Below are positions 8,946 to 19,064 of a DNA stretch of 64,000 bases, piece by piece (within the stretch, counting starts at the first letter, position 1; each line of letters begins with the position of its first letter). This DNA comes from Streptomyces sp. NBC_01288 (GTDB taxonomy: Bacteria; Actinomycetota; Actinomycetes; Streptomycetales; Streptomycetaceae), in assembly GCF_035982055.1 (NCBI RefSeq), contig NZ_CP108427.1, positions 1,612,001-1,676,000 on the forward strand, written 5' to 3'. The notes under the pieces were generated by a model that worked only from the letters and a program-made list of their open reading frames with translations, had not been told where the DNA came from and made no database searches. A program made the translations under genes and the position numbers.

Positions 8946-8978
8946 TCCGTCATGTCGCCGTTCAGCGCGTCCCCGCCC

Positions 8979-9938
8979 TCACCGCAACTCCGCCCGGAAC
9001 CCCGCCGGCGTCACATCCGTGTGCTGCTGGAAGAACTTGGAGAAGTTCGCCGCGTCGGGGAATCCAACTGCCGCGCCCACGCGGCCGATCGGCAGGTCCG
9101 TGTGGGCCAACAGCCGCTTCGCCTCCAGGACGACACGCTTGTCGATGAAGCCCTTGGGGGTCTCGCCGGTCGCGGCGCGGACCGCGCGGACGAGGGTGCG
9201 GCGGGAGTAGCCGAGGGCGTCGGCGTAGGCGCTGACGCTGTGGTTGGTGGCGAAGCCCTTCTCCACGGCGTTCCGGAAGAGGGTGAACGTCGTGTCGGCC
9301 TGGCGGGCGGCGTCCTCCGCCGAGCTCGCCGCCAGGTGCGCCAGGCGCAGCAGGAACGCGGTCAGGGAGTGCCGTAGGACCGAGGTGTGCAAGGTGAGCG
9401 GGAGGGTCTCGGTGTCCTCGTACTCGCGTTGGAGCTGGGCCAGGGAGGCGCGCAGAGCGGCGAGGCGGGGTTCGTCGGGGTGCAGGACGGGTGGGAGGTC
9501 GTAGCGGTAGAGGCCGGTCGCCTCGACCGTGGCGCGGGGGAGGAAGCCGGGCTGCATGGTCAGGACGGTGCCGTGGTACTCGTCGAACCGCGAGAAGCGG
9601 TGGACCTGGCCGGGGCGGATCCACAGGACGTCGCCGGCGCCCACCTCGTACTCGGCGAAGTCGATCATGTGGCGGACCGGGCCGCCGGAGAAGAGCATCA
9701 CCACATGGAAGTCGATGCGGTGGACGCGGTGCAGGGGTGCGTCGGCGTGCCAGGTGTGGTCGGTGCCCATCGGGCCGACCTGCATGCCGACGCCGCAGAC
9801 ACTCAGATCGACAGGGAAGGGAAACGTTCTGATCACGTCGCCGTCACCGCCGACGTCTTGGATAGTTCTGTCCGTCATGTCCTTCTCGTGCCGTCTCAAC
9901 GCTGCTGCCGGTGTCCCACTTTCACCACAGGCTGGCAC
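8979..9938 (-). CDS. AraC-family transcriptional regulator
   Basis: A 319-residue regulator. The N-terminal cupin/AraC-binding domain contains HRIDFHVVMLFSGG and GAGDVLWIRPGQVHRF. The C-terminal pair of helix-turn-helix motifs spans about residues 215-319 (VSAYADALGYSRRTLVRAVRAATGETPKGFID and IGRVGAAVGFPDAANFSKFF). I use GTG 9938 because GGGAAGG lies about 7 bases upstream; an in-frame ATG at 9878 (MTDRTIQ) has only a poorly spaced site. It is divergent from tkt, with a 17-base palindrome between them. It may control itself, tkt or the neighbouring glucanase, and the effector is unknown. Confidence 0.88.
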   Translation of the reverse strand: MPACGESGTPAAALRRHEKDMTDRTIQDVGGDGDVIRTFPFPVDLSVCGVGMQVGPMGTDHTWHADAPLHRVHRIDFHVVMLFSGGPVRHMIDFAEYEVGAGDVLWIRPGQVHRFSRFDEYHGTVLTMQPGFLPRATVEATGLYRYDLPPVLHPDEPRLAALRASLAQLQREYEDTETLPLTLHTSVLRHSLTAFLLRLAHLAASSAEDAARQADTTFTLFRNAVEKGFATNHSVSAYADALGYSRRTLVRAVRAATGETPKGFIDKRVVLEAKRLLAHTDLPIGRVGAAVGFPDAANFSKFFQQHTDVTPAGFRAELR

Positions 9939-9955
9939 ACCGGCACCTTCCCTCG

Positions 9956-9972
9956 TAAAAGTCAGACTTTTA
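9956..9972. promoter_or_regulatory. 17-base palindrome between AraC gene and tkt
   Basis: TAAAAGTC-A-GACTTTTA has perfect 8-base arms around one base and is strikingly AT-rich for this genome. It lies 18 bases before the AraC start codon and about 50 bases before tkt, inside the shared divergent promoter region, so it is a likely operator. Confidence 0.6.
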
Positions 9973-10024
9973 GATTTGAAGACGTCCGAGCAGTTCTTCC
10001 GCTCTTACCGAGGACTTCTTGAAG

Positions 10025-12100
10025 ATGAACGCGCACACACCTGACAGCTTCGAGTGGACCGATCTCGATCGCCGCGCCGTCGACACCGCCCGTGTTCTGG
10101 CCGCTGACGCGGTCCAGAAGGTCGGCAACGGCCATCCCGGCACCGCGATGGCCCTGGCTCCCGCCGCGTACACGATCTTTCAGAAGGTGATGCGTCACGA
10201 CCCCGCGGATCCCGAGTGGACCGGTCGTGACCGCTTCGTCCTCTCCCCCGGCCACACCTCGCTGACGCTGTACACGCAGTTGTACCTCGCCGGGTACGAG
10301 CTGGAGCTGGACGACCTGAAGGCGTTCCGGACACACGGCTCGAAGACGCCTGGTCACCCCGAGTACGGGCACACGGCCGGTGTGGAGACCACGACAGGAC
10401 CGCTCGGACAGGGTGTCGCGAACGCGGTGGGCATGGCGATGGCCGCCCGCTACGAGCGCGGCCTGTTCGACCCCGAGGCGCCAGAGGGCGAGTCGCCCTT
10501 CGACCACACCGTCTGGGCGATCGTCTCCGACGGCGACCTGGAGGAGGGCATCTCCGCCGAGGCCTCCTCCCTCGCCGGCCACCAGCAGCTCGGCAACCTC
10601 GTCTTCGTCTACGACGACAACCACATCTCCATCGAGGGCGACACCGCGACCGCCTTCTCCGAGGACGTCCTGAAGCGCTACGAGGCCTACGGCTGGCACA
10701 CCCAGCGCATCGAGCCCTCCGCCGACGGCGACATCGACACCCGCGCGCTGTACACGGCGCTGAAGACGGCGCAGGCCGAGACCGGGCGCCCCTCGATCAT
10801 CGCGATGCGCACGATCATCGCTTGGCCCGCTCCAAACGCCCAGAACACCGAGGCCTCCCACGGCTCCGCGCTCGGCGCCGACGAGATCGCCGCCACTAAG
10901 CGCGTCCTCGGCTTCGACCCGGAGCGGTCCTTCGAGGTCGCGGCCGACGTCATCGCGCACAGCCGCCAGGCCCTGGACCGGGGCGCCGAGGCGCACTCCG
11001 CCTGGGACAAGCAGCTCGACAAGTGGCGCGGCGCCCAGCCCGAGCGCGCGCAGCTCTTCGACCGGATCGTCGCCGGTCAGCTCCCCGAGGGCTGGGAGGA
11101 CGCCCTCCCGGTGTTCGAGGCGGGCTCCTCCGTCGCCACCCGCGCCGCGTCCGGCAAGGTGCTCCAGGCACTTGGACCGGTCCTGCCCGAGCTGTGGGGC
11201 GGCTCCGCCGACCTCGCGGGCTCGAACAACACCACCATCGACAAGACGTCGTCGTTCCTCCCGAAGGGCAACCCGCTGCCGGAGGCCGACCCGTACGGCC
11301 GTACGATCCACTTCGGTATTCGCGAGCATTCGATGGCGGCCGAGATGAACGGCATCGCGCTGCACGGCAACACCCGTGTCTACGGCGGCACCTTCCTGGT
11401 GTTCTCCGACTACATGCGCAACGCCGTCCGCCTCTCCGCCCTGATGCAGCTCCCGGTGACGTACGTCTGGACCCACGACTCCATCGGTCTCGGCGAGGAC
11501 GGCCCCACCCACCAGCCGGTCGAGCACCTCGCCTCGCTGCGCGCCATCCCGGGACTGAACATCGTGCGCCCGGCCGACGCCAACGAGACCTCGATCGCCT
11601 GGGCCGAGATCCTCAAGCGGCACGCCACCCACCCCGCCCCGCACGGCCTCGCGCTGACCCGTCAGGGAGTGCCGGTCTACGCGCCCAACTCCGATGCGGC
11701 GCGCGGCGGTTACGTCCTCAAGGACTCCTCCACCGAGACCCCGGACGTGGTGCTCATCGCGACCGGTTCCGAGGTCCACCTCGCCGTCGAGGCGCGGGAG
11801 CGGCTGGAGGCCGAGGGGGTCGGCACGCGGGTGGTGTCGATGCCGTCCGTGGAGTGGTTCGAGGAGCAGTCGCGCGCGTACCGCGACAGCGTCCTTCCGC
11901 CGTCCGTGAAGGCCCGCGTTGCGGTCGAGGCCGGGATCGGTCTCACGTGGTACCGGTTCGTGGGTGACGCAGGACGCATCGTCTCCCTCGAACACTTCGG
12001 CGCCTCCGCCGATGCCAAGACCCTGTTCGCCGAGTTCGGTTTCACCGCCGAGAACGTCGCCGCTGCGGCCAAGGAATCCCTTGCCGCCGCGCGCGGTTGA
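10025..12100 (+). CDS. tkt: Transketolase
   Basis: The enzyme transfers two-carbon ketol units between sugar phosphates in the non-oxidative pentose phosphate pathway, using thiamine diphosphate. The protein is about 691 residues, the usual length. Visible motifs are [16 protein letters not shown] near the start, the ThDP-binding [31 protein letters not shown], and the pyrimidine-domain segment [22 protein letters not shown] 10025 has AGGA 10 bases upstream; TTG 10019 is an in-frame alternative 4 bases after it. It is the first gene of the tkt-tal-zwf-opcA-pgi-gnd run, and the shared promoter probably lies in the 9939-10024 gap. Confidence 0.97.
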   Translation: MNAHTPDSFEWTDLDRRAVDTARVLAADAVQKVGNGHPGTAMALAPAAYTIFQKVMRHDPADPEWTGRDRFVLSPGHTSLTLYTQLYLAGYELELDDLKAFRTHGSKTPGHPEYGHTAGVETTTGPLGQGVANAVGMAMAARYERGLFDPEAPEGESPFDHTVWAIVSDGDLEEGISAEASSLAGHQQLGNLVFVYDDNHISIEGDTATAFSEDVLKRYEAYGWHTQRIEPSADGDIDTRALYTALKTAQAETGRPSIIAMRTIIAWPAPNAQNTEASHGSALGADEIAATKRVLGFDPERSFEVAADVIAHSRQALDRGAEAHSAWDKQLDKWRGAQPERAQLFDRIVAGQLPEGWEDALPVFEAGSSVATRAASGKVLQALGPVLPELWGGSADLAGSNNTTIDKTSSFLPKGNPLPEADPYGRTIHFGIREHSMAAEMNGIALHGNTRVYGGTFLVFSDYMRNAVRLSALMQLPVTYVWTHDSIGLGEDGPTHQPVEHLASLRAIPGLNIVRPADANETSIAWAEILKRHATHPAPHGLALTRQGVPVYAPNSDAARGGYVLKDSSTETPDVVLIATGSEVHLAVEARERLEAEGVGTRVVSMPSVEWFEEQSRAYRDSVLPPSVKARVAVEAGIGLTWYRFVGDAGRIVSLEHFGASADAKTLFAEFGFTAENVAAAAKESLAAARG

Positions 12101-12119
12101 TCCGATCGCCAGAAAGAAG

Positions 12120-13295
12120 ATGATCACAGTGACCGAAGTGACCGCCACGGCGGGAGCACTCAAGCGCCTGTCCGACGAGGGCGTCTCCATCTGGCTGGAC
12201 GACCTGTCGCGCAAGCGGATCGAGTCCGGCAACCTCGCCGAACTCGTCGACACCAGGAACGTCGTCGGTGTCACCACCAACCCCTCGATCTTCCAGGCCG
12301 CCATCGGCTCCGGCGAGGGTTACGAGGAGCAGCTCGCCGACCTCGCCGTGCGCAAGGTGACGGTCGAAGAGGCCGTGCGGATGATGACCACCGCCGACGT
12401 CCGCGCCGCCGCCGACATCCTGCGTCCGGTGTACGAGGCGACCGGCGGGCAGGACGGCCGGGTCTCCATCGAGGTCGACCCGCGGCTCGCCCACCACACC
12501 GAGGCGACCATCGCCGAGGCCAAGCAGCTGTCCTGGCTGGTGGACCGTTCCAACGTGATGATCAAGATCCCGGCGACGAAGGCCGGGCTCCCGGCGATCA
12601 CCGAAGTCATCGGCGAGGGCATCAGCGTCAACGTCACGCTGATCTTCTCCCTGGAGCGCTACCGCGAGGTCATGGACGCCTACCTGGCCGGCCTGGAGAA
12701 GGCGAAGGCCGCGGGCATCGACCTGGCGACCATCCACTCCGTGGCCTCCTTCTTCGTCTCCCGCGTCGACTCCGAGATCGACAAGCGCCTCACCGCGCTG
12801 GCCACTGGGGGCACCTCCCAGGCTTTCGGCTCTGGGGGAGAGGCCCTCGCCCTCAAGGGCAAGGCCGCACTCGCCAACGCGCGGCTCGCGTACGAGGCGT
12901 ACGAGGACGTCTTCTCCTCGGCCCGTTGGACCGTTCTCGCGGATGCGCAGGCCAACAAGCAGCGCCCCCTGTGGGCCTCGACCGGCGTGAAGGACCCGTC
13001 CTACAAGGACACCCTGTACGTCGACGAGCTGGTCGCGCCCGGCACGGTCAACACCATGCCGGAGGCGACGCTGAACGCCACCGCCGACCACGGCGACATC
13101 CACGGCGACACGGTGACCGGCGGCTACGCGCAGGCCCGCGCCGACCTGGACGCCGTAGAGCGGCTGGGGATCTCGTACGACGTGGTCGTCAAGCAGTTGG
13201 AGGACGAGGGCGTCGCCAAGTTCGAGGTGGCCTGGCAGGACCTGCTGGACGCCGTCGCGAAGTCGCTGAGCAGCAAGGGGGTCGACGGGGAATGA
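12120..13295 (+). CDS. tal: Transaldolase
   Basis: This moves the dihydroxyacetone unit between sedoheptulose 7-phosphate and glyceraldehyde 3-phosphate. It is a 391-residue protein of the long actinobacterial type. Motifs are [11 protein letters not shown] at the N-terminus and the Schiff-base lysine segment [16 protein letters not shown]. The frame is open upstream inside tkt, but ATG 12120 lies 19 bases after the tkt stop and gives the normal N-terminus; its ribosome-binding site (AGAAAGAAG) is weak, and GTG 12129 is possible. The stop overlaps the zwf start (ATGA), so the two are translationally coupled. Confidence 0.96.
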   Translation: MITVTEVTATAGALKRLSDEGVSIWLDDLSRKRIESGNLAELVDTRNVVGVTTNPSIFQAAIGSGEGYEEQLADLAVRKVTVEEAVRMMTTADVRAAADILRPVYEATGGQDGRVSIEVDPRLAHHTEATIAEAKQLSWLVDRSNVMIKIPATKAGLPAITEVIGEGISVNVTLIFSLERYREVMDAYLAGLEKAKAAGIDLATIHSVASFFVSRVDSEIDKRLTALATGGTSQAFGSGGEALALKGKAALANARLAYEAYEDVFSSARWTVLADAQANKQRPLWASTGVKDPSYKDTLYVDELVAPGTVNTMPEATLNATADHGDIHGDTVTGGYAQARADLDAVERLGISYDVVVKQLEDEGVAKFEVAWQDLLDAVAKSLSSKGVDGE

Positions 13296-14908
13296 CCGAG
13301 GAACTTCCCGCAACGAAACCGGCCGGAGCGGCCGAAGCAGCCGTGCAGGCACTGACCGTCGAGGAACTCACGGACGCGCTGGCCGCCGGCTGGGACAACC
13401 CGCTGCGTGACCCCCGCGACCGCCGGCTCCCCCGTATCGCCGGCCCGTCCGGACTGGTCATCTTCGGGGTCACCGGTGACCTGTCCCGCAAGAAGCTGAT
13501 GCCGGCCGTGTACGACCTGGCCAACCGCGGGATGTTGCCGCCGGGCTTCTCGCTCGTCGGGTTCGCCCGGCGGGACTGGGAGGACCAGGACTTCGCGCAG
13601 GTGGTGCACGACTCGGTGCGCGAGCACTCGCGGACCGAGTTCCGCGAGGAGGTCTGGCAGCAGCTCGCCGAGGGCATGCGGTTCATCCCTGGCGACTTCG
13701 ACGACGACACGGCGTTCAAGCAACTGCGCGCGGCCGTCGACGAGTTGGACACGTCACGCGGTACCAGTGGCAACTACGCGTTCTATCTCTCCGTACCGCC
13801 GAAGTTCTTCCCGAAGGTCGTCCAGCAGCTGAAGAAGCACGGCCTGGCGACGGCCGCCGAGGGTTCCTGGCGGCGCGCGGTGATCGAGAAGCCGTTCGGG
13901 CGCGACCTCAAGAGCGCGCGTGAGCTGAACAAGATCGTGCACGAGGTGTTCGACCCGGACCAGGTGTTCCGGATCGACCACTACCTCGGCAAGGAGACCG
14001 TCCAGAACATCCTGGCGCTGCGTTTCGCCAACCAGATGTACGAGCCGATCTGGAACCGGTCCTACGTCGACCACATCCAGATCACGATGGCCGAGGACAT
14101 CGGCATCGGCGGGCGCGCCGGCTACTACGACGGCATCGGTTCGGCCCGTGACGTCATCCAGAACCACCTGCTCCAGCTGATGGCGCTGACCGCCATGGAG
14201 GAGCCGATCGCCTTCGACGAGGAGGCGCTGCTCACCGAGAAGCTCAAGGTGCTGAAGTCGGTGCGGCTGCCCGAAAAGCTGGGCGAGCACACGGTGTTCG
14301 GGCAGTACGCGGAGGGCTGGCAGGGCGGCGAGAAGGTCGTCGGCTACCTCCAGGAGGACGGCATCGACCCGCAGTCGAAGACCGACACGTACGCGGCCGT
14401 CAAGCTGGAGGTCGACAACCGCCGTTGGGCGGGCATCCCCTTCTACCTGCGCACCGGCAAGCGGCTCGGGCGGCGTGTGACGGAGATCGCGGTCGTCTTC
14501 AAGCGCGCCCCGCACTCCCCCTTCGACTCCTCCGCCACCGAGGAGTTGGGCCAGAACGCGATCGTCATCCGCGTGCAGCCCGACGAGGGCATGACGGTGC
14601 GGTTCGGCTCCAAGGTGCCGGGCACCTCGATGGAGATCCGGGACGTGTCCATGGACTTCGCCTACGGCGAGTCGTTCACGGAGTCGAGCCCGGAGGCGTA
14701 CGAGCGGCTCATCCTGGATGTGCTGCTCGGCGACGCCAACCTGTTCCCGCGCCACCAGGAAGTGGAAGAGTCCTGGAAGATCCTCGACCCGATCGAGGAG
14801 TACTGGGCACAGAACGGCAAGCCCGCGCAGTACTCCTCGGGCAGTTGGGGTCCCGAGGAGGCGGACGAGATGCTCGCACGAGACGGACGGAGCTGGCGCA
14901 GGCCATGA
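13292..14908 (+). CDS. zwf: Glucose-6-phosphate dehydrogenase
   Basis: The first oxidative step of the pentose phosphate pathway, oxidising glucose 6-phosphate to 6-phosphogluconolactone with NADP. The protein is 538 residues. The nucleotide fold is seen at [21 protein letters not shown] and the substrate signature at [13 protein letters not shown]. An N-terminal extension of about 50 residues before the Rossmann fold is typical of streptomycete Zwf. It starts inside the tal stop and its own stop overlaps the opcA start, so zwf and its activator OpcA should be made together. Confidence 0.97.
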   Translation: MTEELPATKPAGAAEAAVQALTVEELTDALAAGWDNPLRDPRDRRLPRIAGPSGLVIFGVTGDLSRKKLMPAVYDLANRGMLPPGFSLVGFARRDWEDQDFAQVVHDSVREHSRTEFREEVWQQLAEGMRFIPGDFDDDTAFKQLRAAVDELDTSRGTSGNYAFYLSVPPKFFPKVVQQLKKHGLATAAEGSWRRAVIEKPFGRDLKSARELNKIVHEVFDPDQVFRIDHYLGKETVQNILALRFANQMYEPIWNRSYVDHIQITMAEDIGIGGRAGYYDGIGSARDVIQNHLLQLMALTAMEEPIAFDEEALLTEKLKVLKSVRLPEKLGEHTVFGQYAEGWQGGEKVVGYLQEDGIDPQSKTDTYAAVKLEVDNRRWAGIPFYLRTGKRLGRRVTEIAVVFKRAPHSPFDSSATEELGQNAIVIRVQPDEGMTVRFGSKVPGTSMEIRDVSMDFAYGESFTESSPEAYERLILDVLLGDANLFPRHQEVEESWKILDPIEEYWAQNGKPAQYSSGSWGPEEADEMLARDGRSWRRP

Positions 14909-15840
14909 AGATCGACCTGAGCGACACCACGGCAAGCAAGATCAACAAGGCGCTGGTGCAGGGTCGCCGCGACATCGGCACCCCTGCCGTGGGCATGGTC
15001 CTGACGATGGTCATCGTCACGGACGAGGAGAACGCCTACGACTCGATCAAGGCGGCCGAGGAGGCGTCGCACGAGCACCCCTCGCGCACCCTGGTCGTCA
15101 TCAAGCGGCACGCCCGCACCCCGCGGGACCGTACCAATTCGCACCTCGACGCCGAGGTCCGGGTGGGCGCGGACGCCGGCACCGGCGAGACGGTCGTGCT
15201 GCGGACCTACGGCGAGGTGTCCGACCACGCCGACTCCGTGGTGCTGCCGCTGCTGCTGCCGGACGCGCCGGTCGTCGTCTGGTGGCCGGGGGACGCCCCC
15301 GAGATCCCGGCGAAGGACCCGCTGGGCGCTCTCGCGCAGCGCCGGATCACCGACCTGTACGCGGCGGCGAACCCCATCGAGGCGCTGGACGCCCGGGGCC
15401 GTGCCTACGCGCCCGGCGACACCGACCTCGCCTGGACCCGGCTGACGCCGTGGCGCTCGATGCTGGCGGCGGCCCTCGACCAGGCCAAGTCGAAGATCAC
15501 CTCGGGTGCGGTGGAGAGCGAGGCCGACAACCCGGCCGCCGAGCTGCTGGCCCGCTGGCTGGAGGCACGCCTCAAGGTGAAGATCGACCGCGTGGTCACC
15601 GCGGGACCCGTCATCACGGCGGTCCGCCTGGGCACCGGCGCGGGCGAGGTCGTCATCGACCGTCCCGAGGGCCCGCTGGCCACGCTGACCCTGCCCGGGC
15701 AGCCCTCCCGCACCCTCGCGCTGAAGGTCCGCACGACCTCCGAACTCATCGCCGAGGAGCTGCGGCGCCTCGACGCCGACGAGATGTACGCCATCGCCCT
15801 CCGGGCCGAGGGCGCCAAGGAGACCCCTTCTCATGTCTGA
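14905..15840 (+). CDS. opcA: Glucose-6-phosphate dehydrogenase assembly/activator protein OpcA
   Basis: A 311-residue protein of the OpcA family, which in cyanobacteria and actinobacteria is needed for full activity and redox control of Zwf. Recognisable segments are [28 protein letters not shown] and [20 protein letters not shown]. It has no catalytic motif of its own. The ATGA overlap with zwf and the 8-base overlap with pgi place it in the middle of the operon, as in other actinobacteria. Confidence 0.95.
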   Translation: MKIDLSDTTASKINKALVQGRRDIGTPAVGMVLTMVIVTDEENAYDSIKAAEEASHEHPSRTLVVIKRHARTPRDRTNSHLDAEVRVGADAGTGETVVLRTYGEVSDHADSVVLPLLLPDAPVVVWWPGDAPEIPAKDPLGALAQRRITDLYAAANPIEALDARGRAYAPGDTDLAWTRLTPWRSMLAAALDQAKSKITSGAVESEADNPAAELLARWLEARLKVKIDRVVTAGPVITAVRLGTGAGEVVIDRPEGPLATLTLPGQPSRTLALKVRTTSELIAEELRRLDADEMYAIALRAEGAKETPSHV

Positions 15841-17491
15841 CTCCCCCAAGCTCACCCGGCGACCGGAGTGGGCCGCGCTGGAGGACCACCGCGCGGATCA
15901 ACTGCGACCGCAGTTGCGTGAGTTGTTCGCGGCGGACCCGGGGCGCGCGGAGCGGTACGTGGTCACCGTCGGCGATCTGCGCATCGACTACTCCAAGCAT
16001 CTGATCACGGACGAGACCCTCGCCCTGCTCCAGGAACTGGCCACCGCCACCGGCGTGTTCGGCCTCCGGGACGCGATGTTCCGCGGTGAGAAGATCAACG
16101 TCACCGAGGACCGCGCGGTCCTGCACACCGCGCTGCGCGCCCCGCGTGACGCGGTGGTCGAGGTCGACGGCGAGAACGTCGTGCCCCAAGTGCACGCCGT
16201 GCTCGACAAGATGGCCGGCTTCGCGAACCGCGTCCGCTCCGGCGAGTGGACCGGTCACACGGGCCGTCGTATCCGCAACGTCGTCAACATCGGCATCGGC
16301 GGCTCCGACCTCGGTCCGGCGATGGCGTACGAGGCGCTCCGCGCGTTCACCGACCGATCGTTGACGGTCCGGTTCGTGTCGAACGTGGACGGCGCCGACC
16401 TGCACGAGGCGACCCACGACCTCGACCCGGCGGAGACCCTCTTCATCGTCGCGTCGAAGACCTTCACGACGATCGAGACGATCACCAACGCGACGTCCGC
16501 CCGGACGTGGCTCCTTGAGGGTCTCGGCGGTGACGACAAGGCGGTCGCGAAGCACTTCGTGGCGCTGTCGACGAACGCCGGGAAGGTGTCGGACTTCGGC
16601 ATCGACACGGACAACATGTTCGAGTTCTGGGACTGGGTCGGCGGACGCTACTCGTACGACTCGGCCATCGGTCTCTCCCTGATGATCGCCATCGGCCCGG
16701 ACCGCTTCCGCGAGATGCTCGACGGCTTCCACCTCGTCGACGAGCACTTCCGCACCGCGCCCGCCGAAGCCAACGCACCTTTGCTCCTTGGCCTGTTGGG
16801 CGTCTGGTACGGCAACTTCTTCGACGCGCAGTCGCACGCGGTGCTGCCGTACTCGCACTATCTCTCCAAGTTCACCGCCTACTTGCAGCAGCTGGACATG
16901 GAGTCCAACGGCAAGTCCGTTGACCGGGACGGGAATCCGGTGGAGTGGCAGACCGGACCGGTGGTGTGGGGAACGCCCGGGACCAATGGCCAGCACGCTT
17001 ACTACCAACTCATCCACCAGGGCACGAAGTTGATCCCGGCGGACTTCATCGGCTTCGTCAACCCGGTCGCCGAGCTGAGCGACGGCCTCAAGAAGCAGCA
17101 CGACCTGCTGATGGCCAACTTCTTCGCCCAGACACAGGCGTTGGCCTTCGGCAAGACACCGGACGAGGTACGCGCGGAGGGTGTGCCCGAGGAGCTGGTG
17201 CCGCACAAGACGTTCAAGGGCAACCACCCCACGACCACGATCCTGGCCGGCGAGCTGACCCCGTCCGTCCTCGGCCAGTTGATCGCCCTCTACGAGCACA
17301 AGGTGTTCGTGCAGGGCGCGGTCTGGAACATCGACTCCTTCGACCAGTGGGGCGTCGAACTGGGCAAGGTCCTCGCCAAGCGCGTCGAACCCGCCCTGAC
17401 CGAGGGCGCCGACGTGCCCGGCCTCGACTCCTCCACCGCCGCTCTCGTGGCCACCTACCGCACGCTCCGCGATTCCCAGGAAGTGAACTGA
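15833..17491 (+). CDS. pgi: Glucose-6-phosphate isomerase
   Basis: This interconverts glucose 6-phosphate and fructose 6-phosphate, returning carbon from the pentose phosphate shunt to the oxidative branch. The 552-residue length fits the classical enzyme. Motifs are [21 protein letters not shown], the phosphate-binding [29 protein letters not shown], and [15 protein letters not shown] before the active site. The start overlaps the end of opcA by 8 bases, and gnd follows after one base. Streptomycetes often have a second pgi; this is the copy linked to zwf. Confidence 0.97.
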   Translation: MSDSPKLTRRPEWAALEDHRADQLRPQLRELFAADPGRAERYVVTVGDLRIDYSKHLITDETLALLQELATATGVFGLRDAMFRGEKINVTEDRAVLHTALRAPRDAVVEVDGENVVPQVHAVLDKMAGFANRVRSGEWTGHTGRRIRNVVNIGIGGSDLGPAMAYEALRAFTDRSLTVRFVSNVDGADLHEATHDLDPAETLFIVASKTFTTIETITNATSARTWLLEGLGGDDKAVAKHFVALSTNAGKVSDFGIDTDNMFEFWDWVGGRYSYDSAIGLSLMIAIGPDRFREMLDGFHLVDEHFRTAPAEANAPLLLGLLGVWYGNFFDAQSHAVLPYSHYLSKFTAYLQQLDMESNGKSVDRDGNPVEWQTGPVVWGTPGTNGQHAYYQLIHQGTKLIPADFIGFVNPVAELSDGLKKQHDLLMANFFAQTQALAFGKTPDEVRAEGVPEELVPHKTFKGNHPTTTILAGELTPSVLGQLIALYEHKVFVQGAVWNIDSFDQWGVELGKVLAKRVEPALTEGADVPGLDSSTAALVATYRTLRDSQEVN

Positions 17492-17492
17492 C

Positions 17493-18368
17493 ATGCAGCT
17501 CGGACTGATCGGCCTCGGCAAGATGGGCGGCAACATGCGCGAGCGCATCCGCCTCGCGGGCCACACCGTCATCGGCTACGACCGCAACCCCGAAGTGACC
17601 GACGTCGAGAGCCTCGCCGAACTGGTCGAGAAGCTCGAAGCGCCGCGCACGGTCTGGGTGATGGTCCCGGCGGGTGCCCCGACCCAGTCGGTCGTCGACG
17701 AGCTGGGCGAGCTGCTCCAGCCCGGCGACGTCATCGTGGACGGCGGCAACTCCCGCTGGACGGACGACGAGAAGCACGCCGAGGAGCTGGGCGCCAAGGG
17801 CATCGGCTTCGTCGACGCGGGTGTGTCCGGCGGTGTGTGGGGCCTGAAGAACGGCTACGCGCTGATGGTCGGCGGCGACGCCGAGAACATCGCGAAGGTG
17901 CAGCCGATCTTCGACGCGCTCAAGCCCGAGGGCGAGTTCGGCTTCGTGCACGCCGGCAGGGTAGGTGCCGGGCACTTCTCGAAGATGGTTCACAACGGCA
18001 TCGAGTACGCGATGATGCAGGCGTACGCCGAGGGTTGGGAGCTGCTGGAGAAGGTCCACTCCGTCACGGACGTGCGGGAGGTCTTCCGCTCCTGGCAGGA
18101 GGGCACCGTCATCCGCTCCTGGCTGCTGGACCTCGCGGTCAACGCCCTTGACGGCGATGAGCACTTGGACAAGCTGCGCGGTTTCGCGGAGGACTCCGGC
18201 GAGGGCCGGTGGACCGTCGAGGCGGCCATCGACAACGCGGTGCCGCTGCCCGCGATCACGGCCTCGCTCTTCGCGCGGTTCGCCTCGCGTCAGGACGACT
18301 CGCCGCAGATGAAGATGATCGCGGCGCTGCGCAACCAGTTCGGCGGCCACGCCGTCGAGTCCAAGTAG
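17493..18368 (+). CDS. gnd: 6-phosphogluconate dehydrogenase, decarboxylating (short type)
   Basis: This oxidises 6-phosphogluconate to ribulose 5-phosphate with release of CO2. At 291 residues it is the short GndA/YqeC-type enzyme rather than the 470-residue form. Motifs are LGLIGLGKMGGNM (cofactor), VDGGNSRW, the substrate loop DAGVSGGVWGLKNGYALMVGG, and the catalytic KMVHNGIEYAMMQAYAEG. It starts one base after the pgi stop. With zwf, opcA, tal and tkt, nearly the whole pathway is in one operon; the lactonase is not present here. Confidence 0.95.
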   Translation: MQLGLIGLGKMGGNMRERIRLAGHTVIGYDRNPEVTDVESLAELVEKLEAPRTVWVMVPAGAPTQSVVDELGELLQPGDVIVDGGNSRWTDDEKHAEELGAKGIGFVDAGVSGGVWGLKNGYALMVGGDAENIAKVQPIFDALKPEGEFGFVHAGRVGAGHFSKMVHNGIEYAMMQAYAEGWELLEKVHSVTDVREVFRSWQEGTVIRSWLLDLAVNALDGDEHLDKLRGFAEDSGEGRWTVEAAIDNAVPLPAITASLFARFASRQDDSPQMKMIAALRNQFGGHAVESK

Positions 18369-18375
18369 GCGCGCC

Positions 18376-18963
18376 GTGGGGGATCTTCTGCTGGTCCGCC
18401 ACGGCGAGACGGAGTGGAGCGTGTCGGGCCAGCACACCAGCTGGACCGACCTGCCCCTCACCCAGCACGGTGAGGAACAGGCCAAGTGCCTCGCTCCGCT
18501 CCTCTCGGACCGGACCTTCGCTCTCGCACTGACCAGCCCGCTCGGCCGCGCGATACGCACCGCCGAACTCGCGGGCATCACCGGGGCCGTACCCGACCCC
18601 GACCTCCACGAGTGGGACTACGGCGGCTACGAAGGCGTCACCACCGTCGACATCCACCGCACCCGCCCCGACTGGTACTTGTGGACCGACGGGGTACCGC
18701 CGGGACCTGCCGGACACCCCGGCGAGTCCCCGGACGAGATCAGCGCCCGGGCCGACCGAGTCCTGAAGCGGGTCGACTCGGCACTCGTGGACGGTGACGT
18801 GATCCTCGTGGCCCACGCCCACTTCCTACGGGTGCTCACCGCCCGCCGACTGGGCCTGACGGCGGCGGACGGCCGCCTGTTCCAACTGGCCACCGGCACG
18901 GTCAGCCGCCTCTCCACCGAGCACGACCGCCCGGTGATCGCGGAGTGGAACACCCGACCGTAA
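18376..18963 (+). CDS. Histidine phosphatase family protein (phosphoglycerate-mutase-like)
   Basis: A 195-residue branch-1 histidine phosphatase. The phospho-histidine motif LLVRHGETEWS is at the N-terminus, the acid residue lies in LHEWDYGGYEG, and the second histidine is in VAHAHFLRVLTA. It follows gnd by 7 bases and is probably the last gene of the operon, since a strong hairpin comes next. The function may be dephosphorylation of a sugar phosphate or related metabolite; the substrate cannot be read from sequence. GTG 18376 is the start. Confidence 0.88.
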   Translation: MGDLLLVRHGETEWSVSGQHTSWTDLPLTQHGEEQAKCLAPLLSDRTFALALTSPLGRAIRTAELAGITGAVPDPDLHEWDYGGYEGVTTVDIHRTRPDWYLWTDGVPPGPAGHPGESPDEISARADRVLKRVDSALVDGDVILVAHAHFLRVLTARRLGLTAADGRLFQLATGTVSRLSTEHDRPVIAEWNTRP

Positions 18964-18980
18964 CAACGGCACAACCACAC

Positions 18981-19014
18981 GGCCCGGACCGCGCGTCGAC
19001 GTGCGGTCCGGGCC
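18981..19014 (+). terminator. Hairpin terminator after the pentose-phosphate operon
   Basis: GGCCCGGACCGC pairs perfectly with GCGGTCCGGGCC across a 10-base loop, 17 bases after the phosphatase stop. There is no T run, as is common in streptomycetes. Confidence 0.75.
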
Positions 19015-19064
19015 CGTTGCCGTGCCCTGTGCCCGCGGCCCCCGCGCGGCTAGAGTCCCGCTTG

